A stretch of DNA of 64,000 nucleotides from JBHOQX01 sp042408595 (GTDB taxonomy: Bacteria > Chloroflexota > Chloroflexia > Chloroflexales > Roseiflexaceae): assembly GCA_042408595.1 (NCBI GenBank), contig JBHOQX010000085.1, positions 1-64,000 on the forward strand, given 5' to 3'. Within the stretch, counting starts at the first letter, position 1, and the number at the start of each line of letters is the position of its first letter. Below are positions 51,868 to 59,654 of the stretch, piece after piece. A program made the position numbers and the translations under genes. The notes beneath the pieces are model-generated. The model saw only the letters and a list, made by a program, of their open reading frames with translations. It did no database searches and was not told the origin of the DNA.

Positions 51868-52308
51868 TTAGAACGGAATATCCTCATCGCCGATATCCGG
51901 CGCATCGTATTGATAGCCGCCGCGCGGGGCGGGCCGGCGCTCGGGCTCGTCCTGCGGCTGGGAATCGCGTGCGGGGCGGCTGTCGAGGATGATCATATCG
52001 GTCGCGATCACCTCGGTGCGGTAGCGTGTCTGCCCCTCCTGATCCTGCCATTGGCGTGTCTGAAGCCGGCCTTCGATGTAGACCCGGCTGGCCTTCCGCA
52101 GGTATTCGTGGCAGATCTCGGCCAGCTTGTTCCAGGCGACAACATTGAACCACTCGGTCTCTTCGCGCGGCTCGCCGTTGCCATCCTTCCACTGCCGCCC
52201 CGCCGCCACGCTGAACGTCGTCACTGGGCTTCCGCCGGGAGTGTAGCGCATCTCAGGATCCCGCCCCAGCCGACCGATGATCATCACTTTGTTCAGATCC
52301 CGTGCCAT
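51868..52308 (-). CDS. ssb: Single-stranded DNA-binding protein
   Basis: This 146-residue protein has an OB fold (LNKVMIIGRLGRDPEMRYT, then VTTFSVAAGRQW and WFNVVAWNKLAEICHEYL). A Gly/Arg/Pro tail leads to the acidic tip DIGDEDIPF that recruits replication and repair partners. Its placement between rpsF and rpsR is the common bacterial arrangement. Start and tail are both typical, so it should be functional. Confidence 0.97.
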   Translation of the reverse strand: MARDLNKVMIIGRLGRDPEMRYTPGGSPVTTFSVAAGRQWKDGNGEPREETEWFNVVAWNKLAEICHEYLRKASRVYIEGRLQTRQWQDQEGQTRYRTEVIATDMIILDSRPARDSQPQDEPERRPAPRGGYQYDAPDIGDEDIPF

Positions 52309-52337
52309 GTCGCGCTCTCCCTCGCTAACGGCTCTCT

Positions 52338-52376
52338 GAAGCTGTCTGCAACGGGGAGGTTAGGCGGGCTGCGCCC
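52338..52376. repeat. Copy 1 of a 39-bp dispersed repeat
   Basis: Begins GAAGCTGTCTG and ends GGCGGGC-TGCGCCC. It matches 60874-60912 at 34 of 39 positions. It lies in the rpsF-ssb gap and is followed by GCGCCC...GGGCGC-TTTT, a possible hairpin on the plus strand. Confidence 0.65.
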
Positions 52377-52412
52377 TCCGAAGCCCCCGCTGGGCGCTTT
52401 TCGGGCAGCCGC

Positions 52413-52937
52413 TCAGGCATCCTCGCCATCCTCATCCTCATCGCCGGCGAGATCGTCGTCGGCGTCGTCTTCCTCTGCTTCGTCATCGTCGGTATCTGCC
52501 GCGGCGATGGCCGCCGGGGCCGCGGTGGGGGCCGTTGCCACGCCATCTACGGCAGCCGCCACCGGCGCCGCAACCGCGAAGGCGGGCGCCTGGCCCTTCG
52601 GATCGACCATCGTCAGCAGAAAACGGAGAATGGCATCGTTCAGCCGGAGCGTACGCTCCAGCTCTGCGACCTTGCCGCTCGGCAGAATCAGATAGGAAAG
52701 GACGTAGTAGCCTTCGGTGAAGTTGCGGCGGCTGGCCTCGCCCTCGGCGTACTCGCGGATGGGGTAGGCAAACTTCCGCCGGCCCCAGGGCGGGCCGTGG
52801 TCGACACTGATCACCTCGCCGCCGGCAGCCGCGACGGACTGCTGGACCCGGCCGATGACCGTGGTGATCTCCTCCGCACTGCTGCGCAGTGGGGAGATGA
52901 TGTACATCAACTCGTAGGTACGACGACGCTCGCGCAT
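52413..52937 (-). CDS. rpsF: 30S ribosomal protein bS6 with acidic tail
   Basis: This 174-residue protein carries the S6 ferredoxin-like fold at residues 1-100 (RRTYELMYIISP, then GRRKFAYPIREYAEGE and GYYVLSYLI). An Ala/Pro linker and a strongly acidic tail follow (DTDDDEAEEDDADDD). The acidic extension recalls the Glu-modified S6 of E. coli. GGAGGG three bases before ATG 52937 sets the start; the frame extends further upstream without homology. It is first in the rpsF-ssb-rpsR operon. Confidence 0.95.
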   Translation of the reverse strand: MRERRRTYELMYIISPLRSSAEEITTVIGRVQQSVAAAGGEVISVDHGPPWGRRKFAYPIREYAEGEASRRNFTEGYYVLSYLILPSGKVAELERTLRLNDAILRFLLTMVDPKGQAPAFAVAAPVAAAVDGVATAPTAAPAAIAAADTDDDEAEEDDADDDLAGDEDEDGEDA

Positions 52938-52971
52938 GAACCCTCCTCTGGTGTTGCCCGTCTCGTCGAGG

Positions 52972-52995
52972 CCGCAGCGCGCGCGAGTGCTGCGG
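52972..52995 (-). promoter_or_regulatory. Leader hairpin of rpsF, possible S6:S18 autoregulatory site
   Basis: CCGCAGC (minus 52995-52989) and GCTGCGG (52978-52972) form a 7-bp stem in the rpsF leader, with CCG sequences at and near its base. In many bacteria the S6:S18 complex binds a leader stem with a CCG element. The match here is suggestive only. Confidence 0.35.
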
Positions 52996-53037
52996 ATGCG
53001 GAAGGGCAGAAGCGCGTGGTTTTTAACACAGCGGGAG

Positions 53038-53066
53038 ATTATAGCATAGGGACCGCGTCGCTGCAA
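53038..53066 (-). promoter_or_regulatory. Promoter of the rpsF-ssb-rpsR operon
   Basis: On the minus strand TTGCAG (53066-53061) and TATAAT (53043-53038) are 17 bases apart. The -10 is preceded by TGC, giving a perfect extended -10. The leader to ATG 52937 would be about 95 bases. Confidence 0.75.
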
Positions 53067-53195
53067 CAGCGATCCTGGCGCCCGGTGCGCCGCTCTTCCT
53101 CTGCGCGCAAGGAGGCATAGACATCGAGATACGGGGCGGCGGGCGTACCCTCGCGCGCCCGCCGGTGATGGGAGCCAACGGCTGCAAATTGGCTG

Positions 53196-53224
53196 TTGAC
53201 GCCGCGCCGCAGGCATGCTATAGT
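53196..53224 (+). promoter_or_regulatory. Promoter of the aroH-aroF operon
   Basis: TTGACG (53196-53201) and TATAGT (53219-53224) are 17 bases apart, with TGC before the -10. Ten of twelve hexamer bases match consensus. The start would be near 53231, leaving a leader of about 210 bases before aroH that holds a leader peptide and terminator. Confidence 0.8.
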
Positions 53225-53246
53225 CGTGGCGAAGCGACCGCACCGA

Positions 53247-53348
53247 ATGCGACCGACGATGGACCAACCGCGCCGCAATCAGCCGTTCGGATTTTATTTT
53301 TACTTTTGGCGCCATCGAAAAGAGCGGCGGTTGCTTCGCGTTTCCTAG
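53247..53348 (+). CDS. Aromatic-rich leader peptide of aroH-aroF
   Basis: A 33-codon frame runs from ATG 53247 (or in-frame ATG 53259) to TAG 53346-53348. Codons 14-21 encode PFGFYFYFWRH in context, that is Phe, Gly, Phe, Tyr, Phe, Tyr, Phe, Trp (53286-53309). This is seven aromatic residues of three kinds in eight codons. It begins about 16 bases after the predicted transcription start, with only a weak GAAG ribosome-binding sequence. The arrangement matches leader peptides of phe/trp attenuators, where ribosome stalling at scarce charged tRNA decides termination. The codon run is too specific to be chance in GC-rich DNA. Confidence 0.75.
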   Translation: MRPTMDQPRRNQPFGFYFYFWRHRKERRLLRVS

Positions 53349-53388
53349 AACCTGAACGGGGGAGAGTTACCCAAAGGCGTGGAGCAAC
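53330..53388 (+). promoter_or_regulatory. Predicted antiterminator helix of the aroH-aroF attenuator
   Basis: GTTGCTTCGCGTTT (53330-53343) can pair without interruption with AGGCGTGGAGCAAC (53375-53388). That gives 14 pairs, four of them G-U. The partner includes most of the terminator's left arm and its loop. The 5' strand starts 20 bases after the Trp codon and is covered by a ribosome at the stop codon. Pairing was traced by hand; energies were not computed. Confidence 0.65.
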
Positions 53389-53404
53389 AGGCTCCACGCC
53401 TTTT
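53373..53404 (+). terminator. Intrinsic terminator in the aroH-aroF leader
   Basis: AAAGGCGTGGAGC (53373-53385) pairs perfectly with GCTCCACGCCTTT (53391-53403), with an AACAG loop. The sequence continues TTTTCTGTTG. It lies 24 bases after the leader-peptide stop and 36 bases before aroH, so it acts inside the operon's own leader. Confidence 0.85.
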
Positions 53405-53439
53405 CTGTTGCCGCAGCAGGCGAGGAGGAAATACGTCGT

Positions 53440-53847
53440 ATGGTCTACTGTCGAGGCATCCGCGGGGCGACGACCGTCGAGGCGAACACGCGCGAGGCGA
53501 TCCTCGAAGGCACGCGCGACCTGCTCGAACGGCTGATCGCCGCTAACGACCTGCGCCCCGAGGATATCGCCAGCGCGATCTTCAGCACCACGCCCGACCT
53601 GAACGCCGAGTACCCGGCGGTCGCGGCCCGCGCCCTCGGCTGGCTCGATACCGCTCTGTTCTGTACCCACGAGATGGACGTACCAGGCGGGCTGGCGCGC
53701 TGTATCCGGGTGCTTATCCACTGGAACACGACCCGCCGTGCCGATGAGATCGTCCATGTGTACATTCGCGGCGCGCGGACGCTGCGGCCGGAACGCGCCA
53801 CCCTGCCCGCCGCGCGCGAGGCGTCGCCAGAGCCGTTGGAGACATAA
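53440..53847 (+). CDS. aroH: Chorismate mutase, AroH type
   Basis: This 135-residue trimeric chorismate mutase matches the B. subtilis AroH fold: CRGIRGATTVEANTREAIL at the start, IASAIFSTTPDLNAEYPAVAA, CTHEMDVPGGLARCIRVLIH and the end HVYIRGARTLRPE. The catalytic Arg in RGIRGATT and the later RCIR Arg are present. It turns chorismate to prephenate for Phe and Tyr. GAGGAGG lies 11 bases before ATG 53440. It is first in an operon with DAHP synthase, behind an attenuator. Confidence 0.95.
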   Translation: MVYCRGIRGATTVEANTREAILEGTRDLLERLIAANDLRPEDIASAIFSTTPDLNAEYPAVAARALGWLDTALFCTHEMDVPGGLARCIRVLIHWNTTRRADEIVHVYIRGARTLRPERATLPAAREASPEPLET

Positions 53848-53864
53848 AATGGGCCGCCGAAGGA

Positions 53865-53975
53865 CGAAGGGCGAGTGTGGGTGTACATAATGATACGTCC
53901 ATGATCGTGGCCGGGTTTGCGTTCGTCTTTCGTCTTCCGGCGTCTCCCGTCCCTCGTCTGTCGCCCGACAAGGAG
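53865..53975. repeat. GGACGAAGG / TCGTCTTTCGTC tract between aroH and aroF
   Basis: GAAGGACGAAGGGCGAG on the left and CGTCTTTCGTCTTCC plus CCGTCCCTCGTCTGTCG on the right are partly complementary. Opposite ends of the gap could therefore pair. No second promoter was recognised. Confidence 0.5.
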
Positions 53976-54074
53976 CCCTGCATGCTACCCCTTTCCCTGC
54001 GAACCGTTCTGCGGCCGGCGCCGCCCGGCCACCCGCTTGACCGCCTGATTGCACTTGCCAAGGAGAACCCAGTC

Positions 54075-55133
54075 ATGATCGTCGTGATGCGGAGCAACGC
54101 TAGCGAGGCCGATATTGCGGCCGTTCTCGAACGCCTGAAGGAGTATCAACTCATCGGCAAGATCACCTCTGGAGCGGAGCGCAATATCATCGGCGTCATC
54201 GGCGCGAGCATCCCACCGAACCTGCGCGAGGAGTTGGAGCGGATGGACGGTGTGCAGGAGGCGGTGCGCATCACCCGGCCTTACAAGCTGGCGGCGCGCG
54301 AGTTCCACCCGCAGGACACGATCGTGGACGTGTGCGGTATCTCGGTCGGCGGGCGGTCCTGTGTGGTGATCGCCGGGCCGTGCGCCGTCGAGAGCGAGGA
54401 GCAGATCGTCGCGACGGCGCGCGCTGTGCGGGCCGCCGGCGCGACCATGCTGCGCGGCGGGGCCTTCAAGCCGCGCTCGTCGCCTTACACCTTCCGCGGG
54501 CACGGCGAGGCCGGCCTGCGCATGCTGGCCGTCGCCCGCGAGGAGACCGGACTGCCGATCGTGACCGAGGTCATGACGCCCGCCGATGTCGATCTCGTGG
54601 CGCGCTACGCCGATGTGCTCCAGATCGGGGCGCGCAACATGCAGAACTACCAACTGCTCGAGGAGGTTGGGCGCTGCGGCATGCCGGTGCTGCTCAAGCG
54701 CGGCCTGTCGGCGACGTTCGAGGAGTGGCTGCTGTCGGCGGAGTACATTATCGCCCAGGGCAACTCGAACGTCATCCTGTGTGAACGCGGCATCCGCACC
54801 TTCGAGACGGCGACGCGCAACACGCTCGATCTGAACGCCGTGGCCCTGGCCAAGCGCCGCACCCACCTGCCGGTGATCGTCGATCCCTCGCACGGCACCG
54901 GCAAGTGGTACCTGGTCGCCCCGCTGGCGCTGGCCGGCGTCGCCGCTGGGGCGGACGGGATCATCGTCGAAGTCCATCCCGACCCGGACCGGGCGAAGTC
55001 CGACGGCGCGCAGTCGCTGACGTGCGAGAATTTCGCCGCGCTGCTGCCGCGCCTCCAGGCCGTGGCCACCGCCGTCGGACGAGCGCTGGCCGTGCCACCG
55101 ATGCCCGACAGGGTGGCGCTGGCGCTGGGGTAG
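54075..55133 (+). CDS. aroF: 3-deoxy-7-phosphoheptulonate (DAHP) synthase
   Basis: This 352-residue enzyme condenses PEP and erythrose-4-phosphate, the first step of the shikimate pathway. Residues 1-70 form a ferredoxin-like regulatory domain (VVMRSNASEADIAAVLERL). The TIM barrel has IAGPCAVESEEQIV, MLRGGAFKPRSSPYTFRG, IGARNMQNYQLL, LLKRGLSATFEEWL and VDPSHGTGK, the family's PEP, metal and phosphate sites. ATG 54075 has AAGGAG nine bases upstream and gives the family start. ATG 53982, also with AAGGAG, would add 31 residues, and both may be used. The extra domain usually allows feedback inhibition. Confidence 0.95.
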   Translation: MIVVMRSNASEADIAAVLERLKEYQLIGKITSGAERNIIGVIGASIPPNLREELERMDGVQEAVRITRPYKLAAREFHPQDTIVDVCGISVGGRSCVVIAGPCAVESEEQIVATARAVRAAGATMLRGGAFKPRSSPYTFRGHGEAGLRMLAVAREETGLPIVTEVMTPADVDLVARYADVLQIGARNMQNYQLLEEVGRCGMPVLLKRGLSATFEEWLLSAEYIIAQGNSNVILCERGIRTFETATRNTLDLNAVALAKRRTHLPVIVDPSHGTGKWYLVAPLALAGVAAGADGIIVEVHPDPDRAKSDGAQSLTCENFAALLPRLQAVATAVGRALAVPPMPDRVALALG

Positions 55134-55135
55134 CT

Positions 55136-55247
55136 GCCGAACGACGGACGGACGACGCAGGCCGGTTGTGCAAGTGATGAACACCGTGGTGGGAGCTACG
55201 GCCGGCTTGCGTCGTTCGGTCTCCGCCGTCTATCGTTCCGCCGCCCG
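55136..55247. repeat. GACGGACGGACGACG / CGTCGTTCGG tract before the surface-protein promoter
   Basis: GAACGACGGACGGACGACGC on one side and TTGCGTCGTTCGGTCTCCG plus CTATCGTTCCGCC on the other form loose complementary arms. This is another member of the microsatellite-like class. The gap ends with the promoter of the next gene. Confidence 0.5.
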
Positions 55248-55275
55248 TTGACACACCCTGCTGCCATGCTATAAT
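55248..55275 (+). promoter_or_regulatory. Strong promoter with perfect -35 and extended -10
   Basis: TTGACA (55248-55253) and TATAAT (55270-55275) are both perfect at 16-base spacing. TGC just before the -10 completes the extended form. The start near 55282 leaves a 35-base leader to ATG 55317. Confidence 0.85.
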
Positions 55276-55316
55276 GCGGCATCGGTTGCGGCCCCGCTGG
55301 GGCGGGAGTCTTCGAC

Positions 55317-57767
55317 ATGCGGCGCACCACACCCGTCCGGAATCTCGTCATCGCGCTTCTCGCGGCCGGGGCCGTTCTCCTCGCAAGCGGGTTCCAGCTT
55401 GCTCCATCGGCCCTGAGCGGGGCGCAGGCGGCGCCCCGGCCCGCGCGGCCGCAGCAGGCCGGCTTTACGCTCACCCCCGCCTCCAGTACGTATACCATCG
55501 CGCAGGGCGGCATTGTTGTCACCAATAACTTTCTGCTTGATAACAACGACCTGGTGGTCGCCAAAAACATTCGTATCACGATCCCGGAGATCGACGGCGG
55601 TGCCGTGCGCGGCATCACATACACGGTGTTCCCGAGCAATCCGGTCAATGTCCCGCGCAACTCGCAGGTTTCATTCGCCATTCGCTTCAATGCCGCGTCA
55701 AATGCCGCGCTCGGCACCTTTGGCCTGACGCTGCTGGCGACCGAAGTGACCACCAACGAGCAGCAGGCGGCCTCGATCATCCTGACGGTCACGCCGCCGC
55801 CGACCGCCACGCCCACGCAGACCACGCCCACCGCAACGTCCGGCCCCTCGCCGACGCCGTTGCCGATCTGCAACAACGGTGCCGAGTCCAACGACCCCGG
55901 CAACAGCCAGGGGAGCGCCCGGCAACTGCTGGTGAATACCGAGGAGAGCCACGGTATCTGCCGCGCAGGCGATGTCGATTGGTTCAAATTCGGTGCGATC
56001 GGCGGCAAGGTCTACACCATCGATATCGTCCGGATGGATTATGGGCTGGATCTGCAGGTGATCCTGTTCGACAAGGATGGGAACGTGCTGGCGAGCAGCG
56101 ACGACTTCTTCAACCGCCGGCCCACGCCTGTCCCGGGCACCGCGCCGGCCGCTCCCGCCCCCGGCGATACCACCGCCGTGCCGGCGTTCGACGTTCGCCC
56201 GCGCATCCAGTCCTGGCGCGCCCCGGCAGACGGTACCTATTTCATCCTGGTGCGCGACATCACCGGCCTCGGCGGCAACGATAGGCAGTACACGATCGTC
56301 GTCCGCACCGAGAGCTACGGCCCGACGCCGATCCTCGTCCCGGAGGTCTGCCTGGACCAGTTCGAGCAGGATGGGCTGCCCGAAACGGCGCGCCTGATCA
56401 CCGCGAACGAGACCCACCGCGACAAGCGCCTGTGCCCGAGCGGCGACGCCGACTGGGTCAAGTTCTTCGGCAAACAGGGCAAGACGTACTACATGTACAC
56501 CGATACCCGCCCCTACCCGGCGCTCAACCCGGATGGGTCGGTCGCCGGCCCGGAGGCCGGCGCGGATACGACCATGTTCCTGTTCGACCGCGATGGACGA
56601 ACCATCCTCGCAGCCAACGACGACCTGGCGGCGGGCGATTCGCTCGACTCCGAGATTCGCTTCACGCCGCCGGTGGACGGCTTCTATTACGTGCAGGTCA
56701 AGAACAGCGGCGATATCGGCAACCAGTTCATCCGCTACGACTTCGTGCTGAAGCTCTGCGCGCCGGCCCAGGAAACCTGCGGGCGCAGCCCTGTCGCGCA
56801 GCCTGCCCCGCCAGCCGGCCAGCCACCCGCACAGGCGACGTCGATCCCGACCTTCGCCGCGCCGCTCACCCCCACGCCCACATCGACGATCCCGGGGAGC
56901 GATTCGAGCCAGGATGTCATCTTCGCCGCCGGGCTCGCGCCCGGGGATGTCTACAACGGCGCGACCAACGCCTTCGTCGACCCGGCCTTCCGCGCGGTGT
57001 GGCAGCGCACCGACCGGCCGGTGGCCGAGCAGCGCGCCGTCCGGAGCTGGATGTGGGGCCCGCGCGGGCTTATGGCGCGCGGCGAACAGTACGCCCAAGC
57101 GCCCGGCGGGACGCGCCAGGTGCAGTATTTCGATAAGGCCCGCATGGAGCTGACCAACCCCTCCGGCGACCGCAGCAGTCCGTGGTTTGTGACGACCGGG
57201 CTACTGGTCGTGGAGATGATCACCGGCCGGATGCAGGTCGGTGATCAGGAGTTCGTCCAGCGCGAGCCGGCGGACATCCCCGTGGCCGGCGATCCGGACG
57301 ACCCGGCCGCGCCGCGCTACTCAAGCTTCGGCGGGGTCACCGGGCAGCTCGCCGATGACCGCACCGGCCAGATGGTGACGGAGACGCTCGATCGGGCCGG
57401 GCGTGTGGGGCGCTACGCCGGGCCGCCGCACGCGGCGGCGCGCCTGGCGCACTACGTGCCGGAGAGCCGGCACAACATCGCCCAGGCCTTCTGGGACTAC
57501 CTGAACGCCCGCGGGACAGTGTATGAGAACGGCGCCTACCGGAGCGGCCCGATCAGCGATTGGGTGTTCACCATGGGCTATCCGATCAGCGAGCCGTTCT
57601 GGACCCGGGTGCGGGTCGGCGGCGTCGAGCGCGATGTGCTGGTGCAGGTCTTCGAGCGGCGCGTCCTCACCTACTCACCCGACAACCCTGCCGGCTGGCG
57701 TGTGGAGCAGGGGAACGTCGGGCGCCACTACTACGCCTGGCGCTACGGCGAGCAGCTTCCGAATTGA
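55317..57767 (+). CDS. Secreted PPC-domain protein with Chloroflexi-type C-terminal module
   Basis: This 816-residue exported protein has a signal peptide (NLVIALLAAGAVLLASGFQL) and an NEW3/CARDB-like beta domain (about 45-155). A Thr/Pro linker follows, and two pre-peptidase C-terminal (PPC) domains (ICRAGDVDWFKFGAIGGKVY and LCPSGDADWVKFFGKQGKTY). After another Pro/Thr linker, residues about 555-816 begin VWQRTDRPVAEQRAVRSWMW and end GNVGRHYYAWRYGEQ. I associate this last module with Chloroflexota surface proteins. No enzyme motif is seen. A cell-surface or matrix role is inferred. The promoter is strong, so it may be abundant. Confidence 0.75.
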   Translation: MRRTTPVRNLVIALLAAGAVLLASGFQLAPSALSGAQAAPRPARPQQAGFTLTPASSTYTIAQGGIVVTNNFLLDNNDLVVAKNIRITIPEIDGGAVRGITYTVFPSNPVNVPRNSQVSFAIRFNAASNAALGTFGLTLLATEVTTNEQQAASIILTVTPPPTATPTQTTPTATSGPSPTPLPICNNGAESNDPGNSQGSARQLLVNTEESHGICRAGDVDWFKFGAIGGKVYTIDIVRMDYGLDLQVILFDKDGNVLASSDDFFNRRPTPVPGTAPAAPAPGDTTAVPAFDVRPRIQSWRAPADGTYFILVRDITGLGGNDRQYTIVVRTESYGPTPILVPEVCLDQFEQDGLPETARLITANETHRDKRLCPSGDADWVKFFGKQGKTYYMYTDTRPYPALNPDGSVAGPEAGADTTMFLFDRDGRTILAANDDLAAGDSLDSEIRFTPPVDGFYYVQVKNSGDIGNQFIRYDFVLKLCAPAQETCGRSPVAQPAPPAGQPPAQATSIPTFAAPLTPTPTSTIPGSDSSQDVIFAAGLAPGDVYNGATNAFVDPAFRAVWQRTDRPVAEQRAVRSWMWGPRGLMARGEQYAQAPGGTRQVQYFDKARMELTNPSGDRSSPWFVTTGLLVVEMITGRMQVGDQEFVQREPADIPVAGDPDDPAAPRYSSFGGVTGQLADDRTGQMVTETLDRAGRVGRYAGPPHAAARLAHYVPESRHNIAQAFWDYLNARGTVYENGAYRSGPISDWVFTMGYPISEPFWTRVRVGGVERDVLVQVFERRVLTYSPDNPAGWRVEQGNVGRHYYAWRYGEQLPN

Positions 57768-57938
57768 CAGGGCCGAGGCGGTGGGAGCGTCCGGAGAAGC
57801 TTCGCCCTTTCAAAACCTCTCCTCGGTCGCGGGCGTGTGTGAAAACGATACCCATGGCGGGCCGACGGCTCGCCACACCTCCCGGGCTGCCAGCGGCGGC
57901 GTTGTTCTGTCACTGCGGATTTGCGGCCCGCACAAACG

Positions 57939-57968
57939 ACGCGCCCCACCCTTGCGGGCGGGGCGCGT
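57939..57968. terminator. Bidirectional terminator hairpin between surface-protein and pilin genes
   Basis: ACGCGCCCCACCC (57939-57951) pairs with GGGCGGGGCGCGT (57956-57968) around TTGC, with one A-C mismatch. The two genes converge on it. On the minus strand CGTTTGTG follows. The rest of the 221-base gap shows no gene. Confidence 0.7.
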
Positions 57969-57988
57969 TGCTGCAGACCGAAGCGAAC

Positions 57989-58147
57989 TTACTTGGTGAG
58001 ACCGCTGTTGATCTGGCTGAAGACCGTGCTGACGCGCTGGCCGAGGACCGTCAGGATAGCGATAACAACGATAGCGATCAGCACCAGGATCAGCGCGTAC
58101 TCGACCAGACCCTGGCCCTCCTCCTTGGCGAAGAAGCTCTTGAGCAT
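57989..58147 (-). CDS. Flp/Fap-type pilin
   Basis: This 52-residue pilin has the start MLKSFFAKEEGQGLVEYALI. The processing site is after the Gly of EEGQG, with Glu at mature position 5 (GLVEYAL), then a hydrophobic helix (LVLIAIVVIAILTVLG). This is the Tad (type IVc) pilin signature, giving adhesive pili after cleavage by a TadV-type peptidase. GGGGG precedes ATG 58147; the longer frame has no pilin character. No tad secretion genes are in the window. Confidence 0.92.
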   Translation of the reverse strand: MLKSFFAKEEGQGLVEYALILVLIAIVVIAILTVLGQRVSTVFSQINSGLTK

Positions 58148-58314
58148 TGCGGGCACCCCCTTTCGTAGTAGAATGTGGTGGCAGGTTGTACGAGGTGTCT
58201 CGTTGGCATCAGTATCGCATGCGGCCACTCCTGGTTCAATGGGTTGTTAGTCCCAACTCAAAGCAGTACTAGCCTCGAAGCAGATGATACCGTAATGTCC
58301 TAGCGGATGTGGTC

Positions 58315-59526
58315 ATGCGCCCGTTGCCAGGGAACCAGGGCCAGCCCCCGCGCTCCATGGCCGAGCGGTTCAGCCGGCCGGCCCTGCGGCGGCTACGCGA
58401 GGACCCGCTGAACGTCATCGCTCAGGTGGCCGGCGCGATCGGCCCACGCCGCCCGACGTCGCTCGCGGAGGCACGCGCCGCGGCCTATGTGGACGGCCAG
58501 CTCCGGCGGGCGGGGCTGAGCGTGGCTGCCGACGCGTTTACCCTGCGGCCGCCTCCGGGGTGGGACGGCACGGTGATCGCGCTCGTCGCGCTGCTGTCCG
58601 CAGTGGTGATCTACTGGTTGCCAGTGCTGGCGTTCGCCGGGATGGCGATCTGCTTCGCGTGGGCTGCCTGGCGCCTGGCGCGGCCCGGCCCGCCGTTGCT
58701 GGCCCGCCGGCGCGAGAGCCAGAATGTGCTCGGTACGCGCGCCCAGCCATCGGCGCGGCATCGGGTGGTCCTGCTTGCCCCGCTCGACTCGCCGCCGACT
58801 CTTGGGCGGTATGGGCGGCTGTTTGCGGACGGGCTGCGGGCGCATGCGGGGCGAGTGATCGCCTGTGGGCTGCTCCTGTCGCTTGGGCTGGCAGGGGCGC
58901 TGTTCGTCAGCCGCGAATGGTGGTACGCCATGTTCGCGCCGGCGCTCTATCTGCTCGGCCTGGCGGCGCTCGACGCCATCACGATGCGCCGCCCCGCCTC
59001 GCCGGGGGCGGTGAGCCACGCCGGCGCGCTGGCGACCCTGATCGCCGCCGCCGAGGAGCTCACCGATCTGCAGCACATCGAGTTGTGGCTCGTGGGGCTC
59101 GGCGCGGCGGAGTGCGGCGTCGGGCTGCGCGACCTGCTGCGGCGCTACCCGTTCGAGCGGGCGACGACGCTCTTCATCGAATTGCGCAGCCTCGGCAGCG
59201 GCAGCCTGTGTCATGTCACCCGCGCCGGGCTGCTGCCCGAGATCTCCGCCGATCCGCTCCTGCTGCGCTGTGCCGCCGCCGCCGACGCCGCCGACCCGCT
59301 GATCAACGCCGAGCCACGGCCCTACCGCGCCACGCCGACGATCGCCGCGGCGCTCGGGCGGGCCGGCTGGCGCGCGCTGACGGTCACGTGCCTGGATGCC
59401 GACGGGCAGGCGCCCTACCGTGCCACCGCCGCGGACGTGCCCGAGGTCGCCGACGAAGATACGCTGAACCGGGCGGCGCGCCTGGTCGCGGGGCTCGTAC
59501 GGCAGATCGACGCAATAGACGAATAG
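58315..59526 (+). CDS. Membrane protein with a degenerate M28-peptidase-like domain
   Basis: This 403-residue protein starts with an M28-like N-terminal region (AEARAAAYVDGQLRRAGLSV) and then has two membrane helices (about 85-120). A peptidase-like core follows, with ESQNVLGTR and RVVLLAPLDSPPTLGRYG, where active M28 enzymes have an AHxDS metal site. Two more helices lie at about 185-225, and a later ELWLVGLGAAECGVGL stands where they have GAEExGLxGS. The metal-binding His and Glu residues are therefore missing, and activity is doubtful. Start is ATG 58315 or GTG 58309. There are no clear operon partners. Confidence 0.65.
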   Translation: MRPLPGNQGQPPRSMAERFSRPALRRLREDPLNVIAQVAGAIGPRRPTSLAEARAAAYVDGQLRRAGLSVAADAFTLRPPPGWDGTVIALVALLSAVVIYWLPVLAFAGMAICFAWAAWRLARPGPPLLARRRESQNVLGTRAQPSARHRVVLLAPLDSPPTLGRYGRLFADGLRAHAGRVIACGLLLSLGLAGALFVSREWWYAMFAPALYLLGLAALDAITMRRPASPGAVSHAGALATLIAAAEELTDLQHIELWLVGLGAAECGVGLRDLLRRYPFERATTLFIELRSLGSGSLCHVTRAGLLPEISADPLLLRCAAAADAADPLINAEPRPYRATPTIAAALGRAGWRALTVTCLDADGQAPYRATAADVPEVADEDTLNRAARLVAGLVRQIDAIDE

Positions 59527-59654
59527 TACGTGATCGTTTGGACACCATGCGATCGTGCATCCTTCACAGACGCACGCGGTGGGGAAGACCTCTTCTGTGC
59601 CGTGTGTGCGCGCGCTAAAAAAGCATCGCCTGGCGGGCGACCGCGTACGTCCTG

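Noticed and set aside
53165..53536. 123-residue plus-strand ORF over the aroH leader and start
   Set aside because: It crosses the promoter -10, the terminator and the aroH start in a different frame and resembles no family; the leader peptide frame explains the region better.
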